Positions 51,952 through 63,100 of a DNA stretch of 64,000 bases are shown piece by piece. A program made the translations under genes and the position numbers. The stretch lies in assembly GCA_037893245.1 (NCBI GenBank), contig JBAIAA010000009.1, positions 806,001 to 870,000 on the forward strand, read 5' to 3'. Source of the stretch: Crossaster papposus (Eukaryota > Echinodermata > Asteroidea > Velatida > Solasteridae). Positions within the stretch are counted from its first letter, which is position 1; the number at the start of each line of letters is the position of its first letter. The notes beneath the pieces were generated by a model. The model was not told where the DNA came from. It did no database searches and saw nothing but the letters and a program-made list of their open reading frames with translations.

Positions 51952-54764
51952 CTCAACGTTGTTCGAGAATGAAGAGACACTCACCAGCTCGACATCCGAG
52001 CCAAAATATTGCCAAATTTCGCACTGGAACAAACCTAAACTGAGAAACTCATGCGTCAGGACACTGGCGGCATATGCCTATGTGGCAATACACGTGTACA
52101 CGCATAAACATAAGAAAACATGGCTGCGAATGAGGATAATTTTATGAACTTATATCTGAGATGTGAACCTCAACGTTGTTCGAGAATGAAGAGACACTCG
52201 CCAGCTCGACATCCGAGCCAAAATATTGCCAAATTTCTCACTGGAAAAACAAACAAAGTGAGAGACTCATGCGTCAGGATACTAGCGGCATAGGCCTATG
52301 TGGCAATACAAGTGTACATACATACACATCAGAAAACATGGCTGCGAATGAGGATAATGTTCTCAACATATCTCTGAGCTGCGAACCTCAACGTTGTTCG
52401 AGAATGAAGAGACATTCACCACCTCAACATCTGAGCTAACACATCGCCAAAATTCTCACCGGAAGAGACCAAAACTTTGAGACTCATGCGTCAAGACACT
52501 GGCGGCATAGGCCTATGAGGCAATACACACAGTCGTGAACCACATAACGACCGAGGATCGATATTGTGTTTTCCTTTCTTCCTTTACTTAACCCAATCCC
52601 TATTGCTTAGCGCTTGCACCGTCGATCGAGAACAGAATTCGGACAAGCAAACCGTCGATCGAGGATCCTTTGTTCCCTTTGTTCTCTTTTGTGTTTCGAT
52701 CCTAGATCGTAATGCAAGACAAGAACACGTTCACACACATACATATCAGAACACATGGCTGCGAATGAGGATAATTTTCTTGACTTATATCTGAGCTGCG
52801 AACCTCAACGTTGTTGGCGAATGCAGAGACACTCACCAGATCGACATCTGAGCCAAAATATTGCAAAGTTTCTCACTGGAAAAAAACCAAACTGAGAGAC
52901 TCATGCGTCAGGACACTGGCGGTATATGCCTATGTGGCACTACACGTGTACATACAAACACATCAGAAAACATGGCTGCGACTGAGGATAATTTTCTCGA
53001 CTTATATCTGAGCTGCGAGCCTCAACGTTGTTCGAGAATGAAGAGACACTCACCAGCTCGACATCCGAGCCAAAATATTGCCAAATTTCTCACTAGAAAA
53101 AACACCAAAAACTGAGAGACTCATGTGTCAGGACACTGGCGGCATATGTTTATGTGGCAATACACGTGTACATACATACATATCATTAAACATGGCTGCG
53201 AATGAGGATACATTTCTCGACTTATATCTGAGATGCGAACCTCAACGTTGTTGGAGAATGAAGAGACACTCACCAGCTCGACATCTGAGCCCAAATATTG
53301 CAAAGTTTCTCACTGGAAAAAACCAAACTGAGAGACTCATGCGTCAGGACACTGGCGGTATATGCCTATGTGACAATACACGTGTACATACATACACATA
53401 AGAAAACATGGCTGCGAATGAGCATAATTTTCTCGACATATATCTGAGCTGCGAGCCTCAACGTTGTTTGAGAATGAAGGGACACTGACAAGCCCGACAT
53501 CTGAGCAAATATATTGCCAAATTTCTCACTGGAAAACAAACAAACTTAGAGACTCATGCGTCAGGATACTGGCGGCATAGGCCTATGCGGCAATACACGT
53601 GTACATACATACACATACGAAAACATGGCTGCGAATGAGGATAACTTTCTCGACATATATCTGAGCTGCGAGCCTCAACGTTGTTCGAGAATGAAGATAC
53701 ACTCACCAGCTCGACATCCGAGCCAAAATATTGCCAAATTTCTCACTAGAAAAAAACCAAAAAACTGAGAGACTCATGTGTCAGGACACTGGCGGCATAT
53801 GTTTATGTGGCAATACACGTGTACATACATACATATCAGAAAACATGGCTGCAAATGAGGATAATTTTCTCGACTTATATCTGAGCTGCGAACCTCAACG
53901 TTGTTGGAGAATGAAGAGACACTCACCAGCTCGACATCTGAGCCAAAATATTGGAAAGTTTCTCACTGAAAAAAAAACAAACTGAGAGACTCATGCGTTA
54001 GGACACTTGCGGTATATGCCTATGTGACAATACACGTATACATACATACGCATAAGAAAACATGGCTGCGAATGAGCATAATTTTCTCGACATATATCTG
54101 AGCTTCGAGCCTCAACGTTGTTCGAGAATGAAGAGACACTCACCAGCTCGACATCTGAGCAAAAATATTGCCAAATTTCTCACTGGAAAACAAACAAACT
54201 TAGAGACTCATGCGTCAGGATAATGGCGGCATAGCCATATGCGGCAATACACGTGTACATACATACACATACGAAAACATGGCTGCGAATGAGGATAACT
54301 TTCTCGACATATATCTGAGCTGCGAGCCTCAACGTTGTTGGAGAATGAAGAGACACTCACCAGCTCGACATCCGAGCCAAAATATTGCCAAATTTCTCAC
54401 TAGAAAAAACACCAACAACTGAGAGACTCATGTGTCAGGACACTGGCGGCATATGTTTATGTGGCAATACACGTGTACATACATACATATCAGAAAACAT
54501 GGCTGCGAATGAGGATAATTTTCTTAACTTATATCTGAGCTGCGAACCTCAACGTTGTTGGAGAATGAAGAGACACTCACCAGCTCGACATCTTAGCCAA
54601 AATATTGCAAAGTTTCTCACTGGAACAAACCTAAACGGAGAAACTCATGCGTCAGGACACTGGCGGCATATGCCTATGTGGCGCTACACGTGTACATACA
54701 AACACATCAGAAAACAAAGCTGCGAATGAGGATAATTTTCACGACTTATATCTGAGCTGCGAGC
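51952..54764 (+). repeat. 2,813-bp HOR carrying a foreign insert, copy 1
   Basis: From about 51952 the sequence recurs 2,813 bp downstream. The unit has about 13 satellite monomers' worth of DNA, including a ~200-bp insert that does not resemble the monomer (52529-52724). Other markers are GAATGCAGAGACACTCACCAG, CATATGTTTATGTGG, ACATACATATCATTAAAC, AATGAGCATAATTTT and ATTGGAAAGTTTC. Confidence 0.88.
52529..52724. other. Non-satellite insert of ~200 bp, copy 1
   Basis: The monomer is interrupted after CAATACAC (52521-52528) and resumes at ACACGT (52725), so a 4-bp ACAC may be duplicated on both sides. The ATGG landmarks at 52338 and 52755 are 417 bp apart, 200 more than normal. The insert is GATC-rich, holds ACCGTCGATCGAG twice (52618-52630 and 52651-52663), pyrimidine-rich stretches and a short inverted repeat GTCGT/ACGAC at its left end (52532-52551). 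It lacks TG...CA ends, a poly(A) tail or recognisable coding motifs. It could be a fragment of a mobile element or captured host DNA; I cannot assign a family. Confidence 0.8.
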
Positions 54765-56870
54765 CTCAACGTTGTTCGAGAATGAAGAGACACTCACCAG
54801 CTCGACATCCGAGCCAAAATATTGCCAAATTTCGCACTGGAACAAACCTAAACTGAGAAACTCATGCGTCAGGACACTGGCGGCATATGCCTATGTGGCA
54901 ATACACGTGTACACGCATAAACATAAGAAAACATGGCTGCGAATGAGGATAATTTTATGAACTTATATCTGAGATGTGAACCTCAACGTTGTTCGAGAAT
55001 GAAGAGACACTCGCCAGCTCGACATCCGAGCCAAAATATTGCCAAATTTCTCACTGGAAAAACAAACAAAGTGAGAGACTCATGAGTCAGGATACTGGCG
55101 GCATAGGCCTATGTGGCAATACAAGTGTACATACATACACATCAGAAAACATGGCTGCGAATGAGGATAATGTTCTCAACATATCTCTGAGCTGCGAACC
55201 TCAACGTTGTTCGAGAATGAAGAGACATTCACCACCTCAACATCTGAGCTAACACATCGCCAAAATTCTCACCGGAAGAGACCAAAACTTTGAGACTCAT
55301 GCGTCAAGACACTGGCGGCATAGGCCTATGAGGCAATACACACAGTCGTGAACCACATAACGACCGAGGATCGATATTGTGTTTTCCTTTCTTCCTTTAC
55401 TTAACCCAATCCCTATTGCTTAGCGCTTGCACCGTCGATCGAGAACAGAATTCGGACAAGCAAACCGTCGATCGAGGATCCTTTGTTCCCTTTGTTCTCT
55501 TTTGTGTTTCGATCATAGATCGTAATGCAAGACAAGAACACGTTCACACACATACATATCAGAACACAAGGCTGCGAATGAGGATAATTTTCTCGACTTA
55601 TATCTGAGCTGCGAACCTCAACGTTGTTGGCGAATGCAGAGACACTCACCAGATCGACATCTGAGCCAAAATATTGCAAAGTTTCTCACTGGAAAAAAAC
55701 CAAACTGAGAGACTCATGCGTCAGGACACTGGCGGTATATGCCTATGTGGCACTACACGTGTACATACAAACACATCAGAAAACATGGCTGCGAATGAGG
55801 ATAATTTTCTCGACTTATATCTGAGCTGCGAGCCTCAACGTTGTTCGAGAATGAAGAGACACTCACCAGCTCGACATCCGAGCCAAAATATTGCCAAATT
55901 TCTCACTAGAAAAAACACCAAAAACTGAGAGACTCATGTGTCAGGACACTGGCGGCATATGTTTATGTGGCAATACACGTGTACATACATACATATCATT
56001 AAACATGGCTGCGAATGAGGATACATTTCTCGACTTATATCTGAGCTGCGAACCTCAACGTTGTTTGAGAATGAAGGGACACTGACAAGCCCGACATCTG
56101 AGCAAATATATTGCCAAATTTCTCACTGGAAAACAAACAAACTTAGAGACTCATGCGTCAGGATACTGGCGGCATAGGCCTATGCGGCAATACACGTGTA
56201 CATACATACACATACGAAAACATGGCTGCGAATGAGGATAACTTTCTCGACATATATCTGAGCTGCGAGCCTCAACGTTGTTCGAGAATGAAGATACACT
56301 CACCAGCTCGACATCCGAGCCAAAATATTGCCAAATTTCTCACTAGAAAAAAAACCAAAAAACTGAGAGACTCATGTGTCAGGACACTGGCGGCATATGT
56401 TTATGTGGCAATACACGTGTACATACATACATATCAGAAAACATGGCTGCAAATGAGGATAATTTTCTCGACTTATATCTGAGCTGCGAACCTCAACGTT
56501 GTTGGAGAATGAAGAGACACTCACCAGCTCGACATCTGAGCCAAAATATTGGAAAGTTTCTCACTGAAAAAAAAACAAACTGAGAGACTCATGCGTTAGG
56601 ACACTTGCGGTATATGCCTATGTGACAATACACGTATACATACATACACATAAGAAAACATGGCTGCGAATGAGCATAATTTTCTCGACATATATCTGAG
56701 CTTCGAGCCTCAACGTTGTTCGAGAATGAAGAGACACTCACCAGCTCGACATCTGAGCAAAAATATTGCCAAATTTCTCACTGGAAAACAAACAAACTTA
56801 GAGACTCATGCGTCAGGATAATGGCGGCATAGCCCTATGCGGCAATACACGTGTACATACATACACATAA
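54765..56870 (+). repeat. 2,813-bp HOR carrying a foreign insert, copy 2 (one monomer lost)
   Basis: It matches copy 1 from CTCAACGTTGTTCGAG onward. At about 56050-56065 GAGCTGCGAACC runs directly into TTGAGAATGAAGGGACAC, skipping the monomer that occupies about 53240-53455 in copy 1, so the shift changes from 2,813 to about 2,597 bp. Similarity ends near 56870, where ATGGCTACGAATG with TTTTGTCGAC replaces the copy 1 monomer. The last type B half I can find in the window is in this unit, near 55268. Confidence 0.86.
55342..55537. other. Non-satellite insert of ~200 bp, copy 2
   Basis: This is the same segment as at 52529-52724, at the same point in the monomer and exactly 2,813 bp further on, with one clear change (GATCATAGATCG for GATCCTAGATCG). 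Since flanks and insert match together, it was copied with the surrounding satellite by segmental duplication and did not insert a second time. Confidence 0.85.
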
Positions 56871-57027
56871 GAAAACATGGCTACGAATGAGGATAATTTT
56901 GTCGACATATATCTGAGCTGAGAGCCTCAACGTTGTTCGAGAATGAAGAGACACTCACCAACTCGACATCCGAGCCAAAATATTGCCAAATTTATCACTG
57001 GAAAAAAACCAAACTGAGAGACTCATA
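56871..57027 (+). repeat. Short linking stretch of satellite
   Basis: Less than one monomer links the 2,813-bp unit to the 1,526-bp duplication. It contains GAGCTGAGAGCC (56926-56937) and TTATCACTGGAAAAAAACC. Nothing else is visible. Confidence 0.7.
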
Positions 57028-58553
57028 CGTCAGGACACTGGCGGCATATGTCTATGTGGCAATACACGTGTACATACATACACATCAGAAAACATGGCTG
57101 CGAATGAGGATAATTTTCTCGACTTATATCTGAGCTGCGAACCTCAACGTTGTTGGAGAATGAAGAGACACTCACCAGCTCGACATCTGAGCCAAAATAT
57201 TGCCAAATTTCTCACTGGAAAAAAATCAAACTGAGAGACTCATGTGTCAGGACACTCGCGGCAAAGGCCTATGCGGCAATACACGTGTACATACATACAC
57301 ATAAGAAAACATGGCTGCGAATGACGATAATTTTCTGAACTAATATCTGAGCTGCGAAACTCAACGTTGTTCGAAAATGAAGAGACACTGACCAGCTCGA
57401 CATCTGAGCCAAAATATTGCCAAATATCTCACTGGAAAAAAACCAAACTAAGAGACTCATGCGTCAGGATACTGGCGGCATAGGCCTATGTGGCAATACA
57501 CGTGTACATACATACATACACATAAGAAAACATGGCTGCGAATGACGATAATTTTCTGAACGAATATCTGAGCTGCGAAACTCAACGTTGTTCGAAAATG
57601 AAGAGACAATAACCAGCCCGACATCTGAGCCAAAATATTGCCAAATTTCTCACTGGAAAAAAACCCCAAACTGTGAGACTCATGCGTCAGGACACTGGAG
57701 GCATAGGCCTACGCGGTAATACATGTGTACATACATACACATCAGAAAACATGGCTGCGAATGAGGATAATTTTCTCGACTTATATCTGAGCCACGAACC
57801 ACAACGTTGTTGGAGAATGAAGAGACACTCACCAGCTCGACATCTGAGCCAAAATATTGCAAAATTTCTCACTGGAAAAAAACTAAACTGAGAGACTCAT
57901 GCGTGAGGACACTGGCGGCATAGGCCTTTGAGGCAATACACGTGTACATACATAAACAGAAGTAAACATGTCTGCGAATGAGGATAATTTTCTCGACTTA
58001 TATCTGAGCTGCGATCCTCAACGTTGTTCGAGAATGAAGAGACACTCTCCAGCTCGACATCTGAGCCAAAATATTGCCAAATTTCTCGCTGGAACAAACC
58101 TAAACTGAGAGACTCATGCGTTAGGACACCGGCGGCATATGCCTATGTGGCACTACACGTGTACATACAAACACATCAGAAAACATGGCTGCGAATGAGG
58201 ATATTTTTCTCGACATATATCTGAGCTGCGAGCCTCAACGTTGTTCGAGAATGAAGAGACACTTACCAGCTCGACATCCGAGCCAAAATATTGCCAAATT
58301 TCTCACTGGAAAAACAAACAAACTGTGAGACTCATGCTTCTGGACACTGGCGACATAAGCCTATGCGGCAATACAGTGTACACGCATAAACATAAGAAAA
58401 CATGGCTGCGTATGAGGATAATTTTATGAACTTATATCTGAGATGCGAACCTCAACGTTGTTCGAGAATGAAGAGACAATAACCAGCTCGACATCTGAGC
58501 CAAAATATTGCCAAATTTCTCACTGGAAAAAAAAATAAACTGTGAGACTCATG
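57028..58553 (+). repeat. 1,526-bp HOR, copy 1 (7 monomers)
   Basis: Seven monomers averaging 218 bp, repeated at once downstream. Markers: CATATGTCTATG, AATGACGATAATTTTCTGAAC, GACAATAACCAGC, GAGCCACGAACCACAACG, AACAGAAGTAAACATGTC, GGACACCGGCGG and a monomer with ACAGTGTACACG (2 bp lost from the CACGTG palindrome, about 58375). One monomer has an extra ATAC unit (57505-57523). Confidence 0.9.
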
Positions 58554-60100
58554 CGTCAGGACACTGGCGGCATATGTCTATGTGGCAATACACGTGTACA
58601 TACATACACATCAGAAAACATGGCTGCGAATGAGGATAATTTTCTCGACTTATATCTGAGCTGCGAACCTCAACGTTGTTGGAGAATGAAGAGACACTCA
58701 CCAGCTCGACATCTGAGCCAAAATATTGCCAAATTTCTCACTGGAAAAAAATCAAACTGAGAGACTCATGTGTCAGGACACTCGCGGCAAAGGCCTATGC
58801 GGCAATACACGTGTACATACATACACATAAGAAAACATGGCTGCGAATGACGATAATTTTCTGAACTAATATCTGAGCTGCGAAACTCAACGTTGTTCGA
58901 AAATGAAGAGACACTGACCAGCTCGACATCTGAGCCAAAATATTGCCAAATATCTCACTGGAAAAAAACCAAACTAAGAGACTCATGCGTCAGGATACTG
59001 GCGGCATAGGCCTATGTGGCAATACACGTGTACATACATACATACACATAAGAAAACATGGCTGCGAATGACGATAATTTTCTGAACGAATATCTGAGCT
59101 GCGAAACTCAACGTTGTTCGAAAATGAAGAGACAATAACCAGCCCGACATCTGAGCCAAAATATTGCCAAATTTCTCACTGGAAAAAAAACCCAAACTGT
59201 GAGACTCATGCGTCAGGACACTGGAGGCATAGGCCTACGCGGTAATACATGTGTACATACATACACATCAGAAAACATGGCTGCGAATGAGGATAATTTT
59301 CTCGACTTATATCTGAGCCACGAACCACAACGTTGTTGGAGAATGAAGAGACACTCACCAGCTCGACATCTGAGCCAAAATATTGCAAAATTTCTCACTG
59401 GAAAAAAACTAAACTGAGAGACTCATGCGTGAGGACACTGGCGGCATAGGCCTTTGAGGCAATACACGTGTACATACATAAACAGAAGTAAACATGTCTG
59501 CGAATGAGGATAATTTTCTCGACTTATATCTGAGCTGCGATCCTCAACGTTGTTCGAGAATGAAGAGACACTCTCCAGCTCGACATCTGAGCCAAAATAT
59601 TGCCAAATTTCTCGCTGGAACAAACCTAAACTGAGAGACTCATGCGTTAGGACACCGGCGGCATATGCCTATGTGGCACTACACGTGTACATACAAACAC
59701 ATCAGAAAACATGGCTGCGAATGAGGATATTTTTCTCGACATATATCTGAGCTGCGAGCCTCAACGTTGTTCGAGAATGAAGAGACACTTACCAGCTCGA
59801 CATCCGAGCCAAAATATTGCCAAATTTCTCACTGGAAAAACAAACAAACTGTGAGACTCATGCTTCTGGACACTGGCGACATAAGCCTATGCGGCAATAC
59901 AGTGTACACGCATAAACATAAGAAAACATGGCTGCGTATGAGGATAATTTTATGAACTTATATCTGAGATGCGAACCTCAACGTTGTTCGAGAATGAAGA
60001 GACAATAACCAGCTCGACATCTGAGCCAAAATATTGCCAAATTTCTCACTGGAAAAAAAAATAAACTGTGAGACTCATGCGTCAGGACACTGGCGGCATA
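58554..60100 (+). repeat. 1,526-bp HOR, copy 2 (7 monomers)
   Basis: Nearly base-for-base copy of the preceding unit. The only difference I noticed is in the A/C tract: AAAACCCC (about 57665) against AAAAACCC (about 59190). All small private indels are shared, including the extra ATAC unit and the damaged palindrome. Similarity stops at 60101, where GGCCTACGCGG replaces the TGTCTATGTGG of copy 1. Confidence 0.9.
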
Positions 60101-63100
60101 GGCCTACGCGGTAATACATGTGTACATACATAAACATAAGAAAACATGGCTGCGAATGAGGATAAATTTCTCGACATATATCTGAGCTGCGAGCCTCAAC
60201 GTTGTTCGAGAAAGAAAAGACACTCACCAGCCCGACATCTGAGCCAAAATATTGCCAAATATTTCACTGGAAAAAACCCAAACTGAGAGACTCATGCGTC
60301 AGGATACTGGCGGCATAGGCCTATGTGGCAATACACGTGTACATACATACACATCAGAAAACATGGCTGCGAATGAGGATAATTTTCTCGACTTATATCT
60401 GAGCTACGAACCACAACGTTGTTGGAGAATGAAGAGACACTCACCAGCTCGACATCTGAGCCAAAATATTGCAAAATTTCTCACTGGAAACAAACCAAAC
60501 TGAGAGACTCATGCGTGAGGACACTGGCGGCATAGGCCTATGTGGCAATACACGTGTACATAAATACATACACATAAGAAAACATGGCTGCGAATGACGA
60601 TAATTTTCTGAACTAATATCTGAGCTGCGAAACTCAACGTTGTTCGAAAATGAAGAGACACTGACCAGCTCGACATCTGAGCCAAAATATTGCCAAATAT
60701 CTCACTGGAAAAAAACCAAACTGAGAGACTCCTGCGTCAGGATACTGGCGGCATAGGCCTATGTGGCAATACACGTGTACATACATAAACAGAAGTAAAC
60801 ATGTCTGCGAATGAGGATAATTTTCTCGACTTATATCTGAGCTGCGAGCCTCAACGTTGTTCGAGAATAAAGAGACACTCCCCAGCTCGACATCTGAGCC
60901 AAAATATTGCCAAATATATCACTGGAAAAAAAAAACTGAGAGACTCATGCGTCAGGATACTGGCGGCATAGGCCTATGTGGCAATACACGTGTACATACA
61001 TACATACACATAAGAAAACATGGCTGCGAATGAGGATAATTTTCTGAACTTATATCTGAGCTGCGAACCTCAACGTTGTTCGAGAATGAAGAGACAATAA
61101 CCAGCTCGACATCTGAGCCAAAATATTGCAAACATTTATCAATGGAAAAAAAACCCAAACTGTGAGACTCATGCGTCAGGACACTGGCGGCATAGGCCTA
61201 TGTGGCACTACACGTATACATACAAACACATCAGAACACATGGCTGCGAATGAGGATATTTTTCTCGACATATATCTGAGCTGCGAGCCTCAACGTTGTT
61301 CGAGAATGAAGAGACACTTACCAGCTCGACATCCGAGCCAAAATATTGCCAAATTTCTCACTGGAAAAACAAACAAACTGTGAGACTCATGCGTCAGGAC
61401 ACTGGCGACATAGGCCTACGCGGTAATACATGTGTACATACATAAACATAAGAAAACATGGCTGCAAATGAGGATAAATTTATCGACATATATCTGAGCT
61501 GCGAGCCTCAACGTTGTTCGAGAAAGAAAAGACACTCACCAGCCCGACATCTGAGCCAAAATATTGCCAATTTTTTCACTGGAAAAAATCCAAACTGAGA
61601 GACTCATGCGTCAGGATACTGGCGGCATAGGCCTATGTGGCAATACACGTGTACATACATACACATCAGAAAACATGGCTGCGAATGAGGATAATTTTCT
61701 CGACTTATATCTGAGCTACGAACCACAACATTGTTGGAGAATGAAGAGACACTCACCAGCTCGACATCTGAGCCAAAATATTGCCAAATTTCTCACTGGA
61801 AAAAACCCAAACTGAGAGAATCATGCGTGAGAACACTGGCGGCATAGGCCTATGAGGCAATACACGTGAACATACATAAACAGAAGTAAACATGTCTTCG
61901 AATGAGAATAATTTTCTCGACTTATATCTGAGCTGCGAGCCTCAACGTTGTTCGAGAATGAAGAGACACTCCCCAGCTCGACATCTGAGCCAAAATATTG
62001 CCAAATTTCTCAATGGAACAAACCTAAACTGAGAGACTCATGCGTCAGGACACTGGCAGCATATGCCTATGTGGCACTACACGTATACATACAAACACAT
62101 CAGAAAACATGGCTGCGAATGAGGATAATTTTCTCGACTTTTATCTGAGCTACGAACCACAACGTTGTTGGAGAATGAAGAGACACTCACCAGCTCGACA
62201 TCTGAGCCAAAATATTGCAAAATTTCTCACTGGAAAAAAAACAAACTGAGAGACTCATGCGTGATGACACTGGCGGCATAGGCCTATGAGGCAATACACG
62301 TGTACATACATAAACAGAAGTAAACATGTCTGCAAATGAGGATAATTTTCTCGACTTATATCTGAGCTGCGATCCTCAACGTTGTTCGAGAATGAAGAGA
62401 CACTCCCCAGCTCAACATCTGAGCCAAAATATTGCAAAATTTCTCACTGGAACAAACCTAAACTGAGAGACTCATGCGTTAGGACACTGGCGGCATATGC
62501 CTATGTGGCACTACACGTATACATACAAACACATCAGAAAACATGGCTGCGAATGAGGATATTTTTCTCGACATATATCTGAGCTGCGAGCCTCAACGTT
62601 GTTCGAGAATGAAGAGACACTTACCAGCTCGACATCCGAGCCAAAATATTGCCAAATTTCTCACTGGAAAAACAAACAAACTGTGAGACTCATGCTTCTG
62701 GACACTGGCGACATAAGCCTATGCGGCAATACACGTGTACACGCATCAACATAAGAAAACATGGCTGCGAATGAGGATAACTTTATGAACTTATATCTGA
62801 GATGCGAACCTCAACGTTGTTCGAGAATGAAGAGACAATAACCAGCTCGACATCTGAGCCAAAATATTGCCAAATTTCTCACTGGAAAAAAAACTAAACT
62901 GTGAGACTTATGCGTCAGGACACTGGCGGCATAGGCCTACGCGTTAATACATGTGTACATACATAAACATAAGAAAACATGGCTGCGAATGAGGATAAAT
63001 TTCTCGACATATATCTGAGCTGCGAGCCTCAACGTTGTTCGAGAAAGAAAAGACACTCACCAGCCCGACATCTGGGCCAAAATATTGCCAAATTTTTCCC

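Noticed and set aside
52532..52551. GTCGT/ACGAC hairpin at the insert's left end as a transposon terminal structure
   Set aside because: A 5-bp stem with a 10-base loop is common by chance, and the right end has no counterpart.
52564..52794. 76-residue open frame over the foreign insert (also 55377-55607 and, on the minus strand, 55413-55679)
   Set aside because: It starts in the insert and ends in satellite, has no known motif, and its hydrophobic start simply reflects a pyrimidine-rich stretch.
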